Shown piece after piece: positions 1-8,743 of a stretch of DNA of 64,000 bases. The DNA lies in assembly GCA_016196035.1 (NCBI GenBank), contig JACPYM010000002.1:62001-126000 (forward strand). The letters are read 5' to 3'. Numbering within the stretch: the stretch's first letter is position 1; every line of letters starts with the position of its first letter. Below the pieces are notes generated by a model. That model saw only the letters and a program-made list of their open reading frames with translations. It was not told the DNA's origin and made no database searches. Source of the stretch: Acidobacteriota bacterium. GTDB taxonomy: Bacteria; Acidobacteriota; Blastocatellia; RBC074. The position numbers and the translations under genes are program-made.

Positions 1-175
1 CGATGACGAAGTCGGTTGCGTTGATGCGCCGCATCAATTTCAGCATCGAACTTTTGTCGCCGCCGTAACCGTGCAGCGCGATGACCAGTGGTTTGGGTTG
101 CGCGCCGCCGGGCACATAGAGGTCGTAATAACAGGGGAACTCTTGCACGACGCGGCATTCGATGGGTTCGGGCAT
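1..175 (-). CDS. Alpha/beta hydrolase, N-terminal part (runs off the window)
   Basis: The first 58 codons of a gene whose rest lies to the left of the window. The translation starts MPEPIECRVVQEF and reaches an IALHGYGGDKSSM stretch, the oxyanion-hole HG motif with the small glycine-rich turn typical of alpha/beta hydrolases of the carboxylesterase/phospholipase or dienelactone-hydrolase type. The nucleophile elbow GxSxG lies outside the window, so the substrate cannot be judged. No signal peptide is seen at this start. It is read on the same strand as the TonB-dependent receptor, about 300 bp downstream of that gene and separated from it by a hairpin and a MITE-like insertion. Confidence 0.6.
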   Translation of the reverse strand, partial: MPEPIECRVVQEFPCYYDLYVPGGAQPKPLVIALHGYGGDKSSMLKLMRRINATDFVI

Positions 176-230
176 GTTTGCTTGGCGCTCCTTCTCAGCT
201 TGGCTTTTCAAACCGGTGCTCAAGATAAAA

Positions 231-298
231 CGCGGATGGCGCGGGCGCAACGGCTGGCGAATTGATTGTTCGCCAGACCGTGCGCCGCGCCATCCGCG
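231..298. repeat. Inverted repeat / cruciform between hydrolase and receptor genes
   Basis: A 14-bp perfect outer stem (CGCGGATGGCGCGG at 231-244 against its complement at 285-298) encloses an inner 6-bp stem (GGCGAA at 256-261, TTCGCC at 269-274). It lies between the receptor and the hydrolase, both read leftward. It could fold in RNA as a terminator-like hairpin, but no T-run follows on either strand, so a dispersed palindromic repeat is more likely. Confidence 0.5.
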
Positions 299-326
299 TC
301 GTCAGCGGGAAGCGGTTATTCCACGG

Positions 327-464
327 GGCTTTGCACAAAAACCTCTAAAAATGACGGACTTTTTGTGCAGGTTGAAAAAAAGCGGCGATAAGTCATTTGG
401 ATTTGCGCGCGCTTCTACGCAATCACTCGACTTTTTGTGCAAACGGGACTTTTTGTGCAAAGCC
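327..464. mobile_element. 138-bp MITE-like element with 15-bp inverted ends and 9-bp target duplication
   Basis: The ends are perfect 15-bp inverted repeats (GGCTTTGCACAAAAA at 327-341, complement at 450-464). The element is flanked on both sides by the same nonamer ATTCCACGG (318-326 and 465-473), which reads as a target-site duplication. The interior has two further copies of GACTTTTTGTGCA (357-369 and 429-441) beside the one at the right end (447-459). It has no coding capacity. It sits immediately after the stop codon of the receptor gene (474-476), so it does not disrupt the protein. A non-autonomous element mobilised by a transposase elsewhere is the natural reading. Confidence 0.75.
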
Positions 465-473
465 ATTCCACGG

Positions 474-3400
474 CTAGAAATTCAGCCGCGCCGCAAACTG
501 GAACGCACGCGGCCCGCCCGTGCCAAAGATTTGATTGACGCGGTTGCTGGGCTGGCCGAAGGTCGCCTGTTGTACCGTCCCTGGTGCTGCGACAGCGTTC
601 AACCCGCTGCCGTAACCGGACAAATTGGCGATGTTGAAGATGTTGAAGCCTTCGGCAATCAACGAGAGCCGCCGCTTTTCGCCAAGTTGAATCTGCCGCG
701 TCAGCCGCACATCCTGCGAGAGGAACGGATCGCCATTCGCGATTTTATCCGGCAAATAAATCAGCGGGATCACCTGGTTTTGCGGGGTGCGCGCGCCGCA
801 CATCCGCGTGCCGTTCACAAAGACCGTGCATTGCGCGATCTGCGCCGCCGTCGCCGTGGCGGGCACGGGTTTGGCGCGCGCGATGACATCGGCATTATGC
901 GCTTCGACCGCTTTGCGAATGTCGCTGGCATCCAGGCCGCGTCCGAACTTGTTCCAGCCAATGCCGGGCAGCAGGTAGCGCGAACTGCCGTCGCCATCAA
1001 TGTCCAAACCCAAATTCGGATTCAGCGTGGGACGGCTGCGCATATCCGAAATCAGTCCGACCATCCAGGTGTTGAGCAATCCGCGCAACAGTTTGTTTTC
1101 ACCCTTGAAGCGCGGCACTTCATAAAAGCCGCTGAAGGTGAAGCGGTGCGGCACATCGTTGCCGGCGATGCCGCGCGTTTCATATAGATTCGCCGGCGTC
1201 GTCGGGTTGGCAATCGTCGTATTGACGTTGCTCACATAACGCGACAACGCATACGACCCGGTGAACTGCCAGCCGTTGGCAAAGCGTTTGTCGAGCTTCA
1301 TCAACAGCCCGGTGTAGCGCGTGTTGATGCCCGACCAATAACCGATGATCGCGCCCGATGAGCAAGGGAATTTCGGCGTATTCAGTTGCGTGGCGTTCGC
1401 GCAGAACGGAATGACGGGCGTTTGCGCGAAGGTCACGACTTGCGTGATGGGATCAGTGGCAACGACCGTGGGCCGCGTCGCACGATTGAGGTCGGTGCCA
1501 AACCCGGCTTCGGTGCCGCCGAAATGCACGGCGCGCCGCATCACGAAATCCGCCGTCAAAATCATGTTGCGGCGAATCTCGCGCTGCACTCCGGCGGTGA
1601 TGTGGAAGGTGTAGCCCGTCGTCAAGTCGCTCATGAAGATGCCTTCACCAGCGGCCCCCAACGCTTGCTTGGTGACTTCGATGCCGCGAATCGAAAGGTC
1701 AGTGCCGCCGCCCCAACGCGCCAACAATTGCGTGCGCAAATCCGGGATGATGGCAATCGCGTTCTGCCCGGTGAACGAAGTCGGCGCGGTGAAATTCAAC
1801 GTCACCGGCTGGGGCGTCGTGCTGCCCGGCGTCGGCGTGCCCGCAAACGGATTGGGCACGAGTTGCGAATTGAACGGCACGAGGCCATTGCCCGCCGGCC
1901 CGATAAAGCCGCGTTCGCCCAGCCGTGTGTAAAACGAATTCGGCGAAGCGTGATAGATGCCCGACCCGCCGCGAATGACCGTCTTGCTCTGTTTGCCCAA
2001 GGCCCAGGCCCAGCCGATGGCCGGTTGGAAGTTGTTGTAATCATAGCGCGTCGGACGCAGGTCAGCATTCGCCCCGCCCAGCACCGGACGCAGCCATTCG
2101 GGCTTGTCCAAATCGTGGCTGACGAGGTTGTCGTCAAATGACCAGGCCATGCCATAGCTGAAGCTGAACTTTGGTTTGACCTGCCAGGTGTCTTGCGCGT
2201 AGAGGCGATAGGCGTCATTGCGCGCGGCCTCTTTGCCGCGATAGACGGGCGGCTGTTTGGCATCGCCGACGCTGACCGAGATGTTACCCGTGACCGGCAA
2301 TTTCAAAATATCAGCGAAGGTCGGCAAGCCCGCCGTTGTCGTGCGCAACGTCGCCGGCAGCGCGTTGTAAAGTGTGGTGTTTTGCGTCAACAGCGTGTCG
2401 GGCGAATAAAGATTGAAGGTGCCCTGATAAATGCGCGCCCAACTACCGTGGCCGTAAAGATGTTCCCAATTGCCGCCAAAGCGGATGCGATGCGCGCCCT
2501 TCTGCCAATAAACATTTTCATTCAACTGATAGGTGCGCAAGATGCGGTGCTGGGTGACGTTGGCGTCATTGCCCAGCGTCAGCCCGAAGCCGCCAATGCG
2601 CGGCCCGTTCAGATTGAAACAGTATTGTGGATTGCTGCACTCCTCTTGATTCGGCGGCCGCAGTTGGTTGCTGTAAAACGAATAGGAAAGGCGCAGTTCA
2701 TTCACCAGCGTCGGCTTCAAAATGCTGGTCAGGCCCACGTTGGTTTGATCGGCGTAATTGCGGCTGGAAGTCCAAGTGGATTCCAGATTGCCGCTGCCCG
2801 ACAGATTGGTGTTGCGATCCTGACTGTAGCGCAGGTAAAGGCTGTGCTTGCTGTTGAGCCGGTAATCCAGGCGCGTGTTGAACAGCTTGCCGCGAAACGG
2901 CAATTGTCCGACGTGGCTAAAACCCGCAAAGATCGGATTGGTAAAGCTAATGGTTTGCGCGCCCACCTGGTTGGTGTATTCAAAGTTGGAGAAGAAGAAG
3001 AGCTTGTCTTTCTTGAGCGGCCCGCCCAGATTAACGCCCATGTTGCGCCGGGCAAAAAACGGATCAATCAGCCGTTTGCGCAGGTCAGGGTTGTTGAAAC
3101 CGGGATTGAACGCGCTGGGATCATCGGGCCGTTTGAAGGCGGGGTAAGCGGCGAGGTTGTGATCGCGATAAAAATAAAAGCCGCTGCCGCGATACTGATT
3201 GCCGCCCGTGCGCGAGACGATGTTGACCGCGCCTGACGAAGTATTGCCGACCGACAGATCAAAGTTGAAGGTCGAGATTTGAAATTCCTGCACCGTCTCT
3301 TGCGAGAAATTTTGCGCCGTGCCGCCCGTGATGCGGTCGTTGACATTGGCCCCATCCACCGAAATGCGCGTCAAGGTGCTGGTGCTGCCGGCAATCGAAA

Positions 3401-3944
3401 CGCGAAAGTAATTGTTCGGCCCGCCCGCGCCTGGGTTCGGATCGAAGGTCACATCCACGCCGGGTTCCAGCGACGCCAACGAGAGAAAGCTGCGGCCATT
3501 GAGCGGCAGGTTCTCGATGCGTTCGCGCGTGATAACGCCATCCACTTTGTAATCGCTGGTGTTGACCTGCGCGGAGTCCGAAGTGATAACGACCGTCTCG
3601 TTGTTTGAGCCGACGGTCAGCGCGAAATGCTCTTCGACGCTGGCGCCGGTCAGCAGCGTGAATGGTTTCAGGGTTTTCTGAAAGCCGCGCGCCTCGATGG
3701 TGACTTCATATTCGCCGGGCGCGAGGTTGTCTACGGCAAAAGTTCCCTCCTCATTGGTAACGGCTTTGCGCGTGGCATTGGTGTCGCGATTCTTGACGGT
3801 GACCGCCGCATTGGGCAGCACTGCGCCGTTGGGATCGGTGACACTGCCGCGCAAGTTCCCGTTCGTGGTTTGCGCATAAAGCAACGTGGTGCAGAAAAGT
3901 GAGAGAACAAGGCTGCCCGCGAGCAGCAAGCTGCGTGTCTGCAT
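474..3944 (-). CDS. Oar-like TonB-dependent outer-membrane receptor
   Basis: A 1156-residue outer-membrane protein. A signal peptide (MQTRSLLLAGSLVLSLFCTT, cleavage near AQT) is followed by a carboxypeptidase-regulatory-like Ig-type domain (about residues 28-110, with RGSVTDPNGAVLPNAAVTV and EYEVTIEARGF), a plug region (about 115-230, including ENLPLNGRSFLSLASLEPGV) and a long beta-barrel rich in aromatic/asparagine strands that ends in a terminal phenylalanine (AARLNF), as expected for BAM-inserted barrels. This architecture is the Oar/CarboxypepD_reg-TBDR type that is greatly expanded in Acidobacteria. Likely role: TonB-driven import of a large substrate such as an oligosaccharide or peptide; the ligand cannot be inferred. 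The ATG is preceded by GGAGG at a good distance. The gene is intact. A MITE-like element follows its stop codon. Confidence 0.9.
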   Translation of the reverse strand: MQTRSLLLAGSLVLSLFCTTLLYAQTTNGNLRGSVTDPNGAVLPNAAVTVKNRDTNATRKAVTNEEGTFAVDNLAPGEYEVTIEARGFQKTLKPFTLLTGASVEEHFALTVGSNNETVVITSDSAQVNTSDYKVDGVITRERIENLPLNGRSFLSLASLEPGVDVTFDPNPGAGGPNNYFRVSIAGSTSTLTRISVDGANVNDRITGGTAQNFSQETVQEFQISTFNFDLSVGNTSSGAVNIVSRTGGNQYRGSGFYFYRDHNLAAYPAFKRPDDPSAFNPGFNNPDLRKRLIDPFFARRNMGVNLGGPLKKDKLFFFSNFEYTNQVGAQTISFTNPIFAGFSHVGQLPFRGKLFNTRLDYRLNSKHSLYLRYSQDRNTNLSGSGNLESTWTSSRNYADQTNVGLTSILKPTLVNELRLSYSFYSNQLRPPNQEECSNPQYCFNLNGPRIGGFGLTLGNDANVTQHRILRTYQLNENVYWQKGAHRIRFGGNWEHLYGHGSWARIYQGTFNLYSPDTLLTQNTTLYNALPATLRTTTAGLPTFADILKLPVTGNISVSVGDAKQPPVYRGKEAARNDAYRLYAQDTWQVKPKFSFSYGMAWSFDDNLVSHDLDKPEWLRPVLGGANADLRPTRYDYNNFQPAIGWAWALGKQSKTVIRGGSGIYHASPNSFYTRLGERGFIGPAGNGLVPFNSQLVPNPFAGTPTPGSTTPQPVTLNFTAPTSFTGQNAIAIIPDLRTQLLARWGGGTDLSIRGIEVTKQALGAAGEGIFMSDLTTGYTFHITAGVQREIRRNMILTADFVMRRAVHFGGTEAGFGTDLNRATRPTVVATDPITQVVTFAQTPVIPFCANATQLNTPKFPCSSGAIIGYWSGINTRYTGLLMKLDKRFANGWQFTGSYALSRYVSNVNTTIANPTTPANLYETRGIAGNDVPHRFTFSGFYEVPRFKGENKLLRGLLNTWMVGLISDMRSRPTLNPNLGLDIDGDGSSRYLLPGIGWNKFGRGLDASDIRKAVEAHNADVIARAKPVPATATAAQIAQCTVFVNGTRMCGARTPQNQVIPLIYLPDKIANGDPFLSQDVRLTRQIQLGEKRRLSLIAEGFNIFNIANLSGYGSGLNAVAAPGTVQQATFGQPSNRVNQIFGTGGPRAFQFAARLNF

Positions 3945-4093
3945 AATCGGCCTCCATTTTCGTACTGGCGTTTGCTGGTGCTGTTCTGAATATCGCCCTC
4001 AGAGTGAGAGCGTTGATGGAATCGAAAAGATAGCGTGATTTATCTGTTCATCTCTGCACGCCCAGCTTGTTGAACTAAGAAAATGACTGCCGC

Positions 4094-4123
4094 TTGACAG
4101 GGTTTGCGAAGCAAAGCTACTCT
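4094..4123 (+). promoter_or_regulatory. Candidate sigma70-type promoter for the etf operon
   Basis: A perfect -35 TTGACA (4094-4099) is followed after 18 bp by TACTCT (4118-4123), a weak -10 with three consensus matches. It lies about 160 bp upstream of etfB in the divergent region between the receptor and the etf genes. Expected transcription start is near 4130, just before the palindrome at 4137-4154. Confidence 0.4.
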
Positions 4124-4136
4124 CCACCTACGGGCA

Positions 4137-4154
4137 ACCTACCGGTCAGTAGGT
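4137..4154. promoter_or_regulatory. Candidate operator palindrome upstream of etfB
   Basis: ACCTAC-CGGTCA-GTAGGT is an 18-bp palindrome with perfect 6-bp arms, placed just downstream of the predicted start of transcription. Position and size fit a dimeric repressor. TetR-family regulators commonly control ETF/acyl-CoA dehydrogenase operons, so a fatty-acid-responsive TetR repressor is a reasonable guess, but no regulator gene is in the window. Confidence 0.4.
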
Positions 4155-4282
4155 CACCGAAAGCGCGGGCATTATAGGCCTGACATCACCGCAAGACAAT
4201 TTTTTCAACATCTATTTTCGCCGGGCGGCAGCGCCTGTGGGGCCATTCCCAAATATCCCGGCAAGGGACTTTATCTGGCATC

Positions 4283-5089
4283 GTGAACATCGTCGTCTGT
4301 CTCAAACAAATCCTCGATCCGCTCGCGCCCGCGCGCGAGTTCCGCGTGGATGCCGACAAAAAAGAAGCCGTGCGTGGGTCGGCCTCGCTGGTCACCAACA
4401 TCTTTTGCGAAAACGCGCTGGAAACGGCGCTCCAATTCAAAGAACAACTTGGCGCGGGCAAAATCACGGCGCTCAGCTTCGGCCCCGAATCCGCCGAAGA
4501 TAGCTTGCGCAAGGCGCTCGCGATGAAAGCCGATGCCGCCGCGCTGGTCGTCAACGATGGTCATCCACATCCTGACCCACTGGCGGTCGCCCAAGTGCTG
4601 GCCGCCGCCATCGGCAAACTCGGCATATTTGATATCGTGATGGTCGGGCGCGAATCCGGTGATTGGGGCGTAGGCCAAACCGCCGGACTGCTGGCCGAAG
4701 TGCTGGGCGTCCCGTCAGTTTCCTTCGTTGATCACATTGAAACTGTAGACGGCAAGTTGCGGTTGAAACGCCAGACTGACAACGGCTTTGAGATTGTCGA
4801 AGCCGCGCCGCCGCTGGTCGTCTCGATCACCAACGACGAACACAACGTGCCGCGCATCCCCAAAACCCGCGACGTGATGATGTCGTTCCGCCAGCCGCTC
4901 ACCAGATTTACGCTGGATGAATTAGGCGTTGACGCGGCGGCCATCCGAGCTGGCGGTGACTATTACGAGGTCATTGAGCTAAGCATTCCGGTCAAGGACG
5001 TGAATTGCGAATTCGTCAACGGCGACTCGCTGGAACAGAAGGTTGAGCAATTCGCCCAGCGCGTGCTGGCCATCACGCAGTCACTTTAG
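4283..5089 (+). CDS. etfB: Electron transfer flavoprotein, beta subunit
   Basis: A 268-residue EtfB. It starts at a GTG (MNIVVCLKQILDPLAPAREF), the typical N-terminus of the family, and contains the AMP-binding type segment around VGRESGDWGVGQTAGLLAEV and the late signature NVPRIPKTRDVMM. Length matches the family (250-270). With EtfA it forms the FAD/AMP heterodimer that takes electrons from acyl-CoA dehydrogenases in the cytoplasm. Only 4 bp separate its stop from etfA, so the pair is co-transcribed. The neighbours are its expected partners: a membrane iron-sulfur quinone oxidoreductase as electron acceptor and two acyl-CoA dehydrogenases as donors. A promoter and operator-like palindrome lie upstream. 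Confidence 0.95.
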   Translation: MNIVVCLKQILDPLAPAREFRVDADKKEAVRGSASLVTNIFCENALETALQFKEQLGAGKITALSFGPESAEDSLRKALAMKADAAALVVNDGHPHPDPLAVAQVLAAAIGKLGIFDIVMVGRESGDWGVGQTAGLLAEVLGVPSVSFVDHIETVDGKLRLKRQTDNGFEIVEAAPPLVVSITNDEHNVPRIPKTRDVMMSFRQPLTRFTLDELGVDAAAIRAGGDYYEVIELSIPVKDVNCEFVNGDSLEQKVEQFAQRVLAITQSL

Positions 5090-5093
5090 GTTT

Positions 5094-6053
<960 letters not shown>

Positions 6054-6067
6054 TCCATGACGCGCAG

Positions 6068-6222
6068 TGTCTTTGGAGCGCGGCGGCTCGACGCCGCTTT
6101 GGTATTCCCTTCGGCGTTTCGAGCAAGCGCAAGGAACGACGGCCACGCCAGCACAGCCCTCATTGCGTCAATATCAGAGGGGATACCAAAGCGGCATCAA
6201 GCTGCCGCACTCCAAAGGCTTC
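6068..6222. repeat. Long imperfect inverted repeat (MITE/REP-like) between etfA and the oxidoreductase
   Basis: Arms of about 40 bp at each end are mutually complementary with few mismatches. The left arm contains TTTGGAGCGCGGCGGCT and GACGCCGCTTTGGTAT; the right arm holds the complement with TTTGGAGTGCGGCAGCT and GATGCCGCTTTGGTAT. No target duplication was recognised. The mismatches between the arms are mostly transitions, as expected for an old non-coding element. Confidence 0.6.
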
Positions 6223-6231
6223 GCCATGTGA

Positions 6232-8238
6232 ATGTACGCATTGATGCTCATTACTACGCCAACCCGTGAAGTCCTCTGGAACATCTCGCACGTCGAGGTG
6301 TTGTATCTGCTCTTCGCCTTGTCGCTGGCCGTGGCGGCTTACGGCGTTTGGCGGCGCGTGCAAACGTGGCGGCAGGGTTTGCCGGTTGACCGTTTCGACC
6401 GCCCGAAAGAACGCTTGCAGTTGCTGCTGAAACACGCGCTCGGCCAACAACGCACACTGCGCGAACGGCACGCGCGTATCTTTCACACGTTCATCTTCAC
6501 CGGCTTTATCATCCTGACCATCGCCACGACCGTCGTGATGGTGCATCACGATTTCGGCCTACCGCTGATGCAGGGCTGGTTCTATCTGATCTTTCAATCG
6601 TTCATCGTGGATGTGTTCGGCGCGCTGACTTTGTTCGGCGTCGGCCTTGCGTTGTGGCGGCGCTTGAAGTTGAAGCCAAAGAAGCTGGTTTACACCGATG
6701 AAGCCGAAACGATCCTGCTGGCGCTGTTGGCCATCGTGCTAACGGGCTTTCTGGTCGAAGGCTGGCGCATTGCCGCGACACACGACCCGTGGGGCGCATG
6801 GTCGCCGTTCGGGTATGTGATCGCGCGCGCTTCGGCGGTAATTTTGAACGAGACGCTGTTGCAACACTGGCATTTCGCCGCGTGGTGGACGCATGCGATT
6901 TTAGTCTTCGGCTTCATCGCCTGGGCGCCTTACACCAAGATGATTCACGCGCTGACCGGGCCGCTGAACATTTACACCGCACGACTGGCACCGAGCGGGG
7001 CGTTGCTCAAGACGATTGATTTCGAGCAAGCCGAAACGCTGGGCGTCAAGACGCTGGCCGGCTTCACCTGGAAAGACCTGGCCGATTTCGACGCCTGCAC
7101 CGAATGCGGGCGCTGCACATCGGTTTGCCCGGCACACGCGGCGGGCAAGACGCTTTCGCCGCGCGACATCATTCTGGATTTGCGCACGCTGCTGCACGAG
7201 CAATCTCCCATCTCCCATCTCCCATCTCCCATCATCGGCACTGTGCCCGCGACTGCGCCCGAAGCGCTCTGGGCTTGCACGACCTGCGGCGCGTGTATGG
7301 AAGCCTGTCCCGTCTTCATCGAACAGATGCCGAAGATCGTGGACATGCGCCGCTTCCTAGTGATGGAAGAGGCCGAGTTCCCCCACACGATGCAGGACGC
7401 GATCACTTCGCTCGAATCGCGTGGGCATCCCTTCAAAGGCACACAGGCCGGGCGATTGGATTGGGCGGAAGGCTTGAACGTCGAGATGATTGGCGACGCC
7501 GCTGATGCAGAGGTCTTGCTCTGGGTCGGCTGTGGCGGTGCGCTGCTCGAACGCAATCAAAAGGTCGTGCGCGCGACGGCGCAGTTGTTGAAAAAGGCGG
7601 GCGTCAAATTCGCCATCCTGGGCCGCGAAGAGAACTGCACGGGCGATCCGGCACGGCGCATCGGCAACGAATTCCTGTTTGAAATGCTGGCGAAAGAGAA
7701 CGTCGAGACGCTGGCAAAATATCAGGTCAAAAAGATCGTCACGTCATGCCCGCACTGCTTCAACACCTTCCGCAACGAATACCCGCACTTCGGCGGGCAT
7801 TACGAAGTCTTTCACCACAGCGAGTTCCTCGCCGCACTGGTCAACGACGGCAAACTCACGCCCACGGCGGCGACGGATAAACAAGTCACCTTTCACGATC
7901 CGTGCTATCTGGGCCGCCACAACGGCGTTTTCGACGCACCGCGCCAGTTGGTGCAACTGTCGAGCAAACGCGCGCCCGTCGAACCCGAAATGAATCGCGC
8001 GAATGGTTTCTGCTGCGGTGGCGGCGGCGGGATGAGTTTTGTGGACGAACCCAAAGACAAGCGCGTCAATCAGGAGAGGGCGCAGCAACTGCTGGACACA
8101 GGCGCGGACGTCGTCGCGGTCGGCTGTCCGTTCTGTATGACGATGCTGGAAGACGGCGTGAAGGCGCGGAAGGGCGAGCGCGAGGTGCAGGTGGTGGATG
8201 TGGCGGAGTTGTTGTGGCAATCGGTGCAACAGAAATAA
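6232..8238 (+). CDS. Membrane iron-sulfur ETF:quinone oxidoreductase (EtfD-like, heterodisulfide-reductase type)
   Basis: A 668-residue protein. The N-terminal third has several hydrophobic helices (for example FIFTGFIILTIATTVVMVHH and ILLALLAIVLTGFLVEGW), resembling the nitrate-reductase gamma-like cytochrome b domain. Two 4Fe-4S motifs follow: CTECGRCTSVCP starting at residue 289 and CTTCGACMEACP at 349. The C-terminal half has two CCG-type cysteine domains (VGCGGALLER near 432, ending TSCPHCFNTF; and HDPCYLGRHN with FCCGGGGGM near 595). Family knowledge: such proteins pass electrons from ETF to menaquinone (EtfD/EMO type). Its place next to etfBA supports this. The start is uncertain (6232 or 6244); neither has a clear ribosome site. 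Odd: four exact heptamers (TCTCCCA, 7204-7231) are embedded in the coding sequence between the two Fe-S motifs. Confidence 0.85.
   Translation: MYALMLITTPTREVLWNISHVEVLYLLFALSLAVAAYGVWRRVQTWRQGLPVDRFDRPKERLQLLLKHALGQQRTLRERHARIFHTFIFTGFIILTIATTVVMVHHDFGLPLMQGWFYLIFQSFIVDVFGALTLFGVGLALWRRLKLKPKKLVYTDEAETILLALLAIVLTGFLVEGWRIAATHDPWGAWSPFGYVIARASAVILNETLLQHWHFAAWWTHAILVFGFIAWAPYTKMIHALTGPLNIYTARLAPSGALLKTIDFEQAETLGVKTLAGFTWKDLADFDACTECGRCTSVCPAHAAGKTLSPRDIILDLRTLLHEQSPISHLPSPIIGTVPATAPEALWACTTCGACMEACPVFIEQMPKIVDMRRFLVMEEAEFPHTMQDAITSLESRGHPFKGTQAGRLDWAEGLNVEMIGDAADAEVLLWVGCGGALLERNQKVVRATAQLLKKAGVKFAILGREENCTGDPARRIGNEFLFEMLAKENVETLAKYQVKKIVTSCPHCFNTFRNEYPHFGGHYEVFHHSEFLAALVNDGKLTPTAATDKQVTFHDPCYLGRHNGVFDAPRQLVQLSSKRAPVEPEMNRANGFCCGGGGGMSFVDEPKDKRVNQERAQQLLDTGADVVAVGCPFCMTMLEDGVKARKGEREVQVVDVAELLWQSVQQK
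7204..7231. repeat. Four tandem TCTCCCA heptamers inside the oxidoreductase gene
   Basis: TCTCCCA is repeated four times without change, encoding the low-complexity linker QSPISHLPSPI between the two 4Fe-4S motifs. Seven-base units shift the codon phase at each copy, yet the gene stays open. It is one of five heptamer repeat loci in the window and the only one inside a gene. Confidence 0.7.
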
Positions 8239-8239
8239 C

Positions 8240-8743
8240 GTGAGCAAACTTCTTATCAGTGCCTGCCTGCTTGGCAGCAAAGTCCGCTACGATGGCTCAG
8301 ACAAAGCCAGCGACAACGACGCGCTGGCTGATTTGATGGCGCGCGGGCAAGTCGTCACCATTTGCCCCGAAGTCGCGGGCGGGTTGGGCGTGCCGCGTTT
8401 GCCTGCCGAGATTCAAAACGGCGACGGCGCGGCGGTGCTCGCTAAGCAAACACAGGTTTTGGATTCTGCCGGCAACGATGTGACGAACGCTTTTGTCAGC
8501 GGCGCGCGACAGGCCTTACAACTGGCGCAGGCGCACAACATCAAGGTTGCCATTTTGAAAGCGCGCAGCCCGTCGTGCGGCAACGATTTGATTTATGACG
8601 GCAGCTTTGGCAAAACGCTGAAGGCGGGGCAAGGCGTGACGGCGGCTTTGCTGGAACAACACTGCATCAAGGTTTTTAACGAAGCGCAGATCAACGAGGC
8701 GGTGGCTTATGCCGCCAGTCTTATCACCAACGAGGTAATTTAA
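8240..8743 (+). CDS. DUF523 family protein
   Basis: A 167-residue protein of the DUF523 family. The GTG start at 8240 (MSKLLISACLLGSKVRYDG) lies one base after the previous stop and gives the standard family N-terminus. Family landmarks are visible: ACLLG.KVRYDG, then CPEVAGGLGVPRLPAEI, and KARSPSCGNDLIYDG with conserved cysteines. The biochemical role of the family is not established; conserved cysteines suggest metal or Fe-S binding. It is tightly packed between the ETF oxidoreductase and an acyl-CoA dehydrogenase whose ATG directly follows its stop codon, so it is translated as part of that operon. Confidence 0.85.
   Translation: MSKLLISACLLGSKVRYDGSDKASDNDALADLMARGQVVTICPEVAGGLGVPRLPAEIQNGDGAAVLAKQTQVLDSAGNDVTNAFVSGARQALQLAQAHNIKVAILKARSPSCGNDLIYDGSFGKTLKAGQGVTAALLEQHCIKVFNEAQINEAVAYAASLITNEVI

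Noticed and set aside
162-1187. 341-codon plus-strand frame
   Set aside because: Most of it lies antisense to the TonB-dependent receptor, and its start runs through a MITE; composition is that of a shadow frame.
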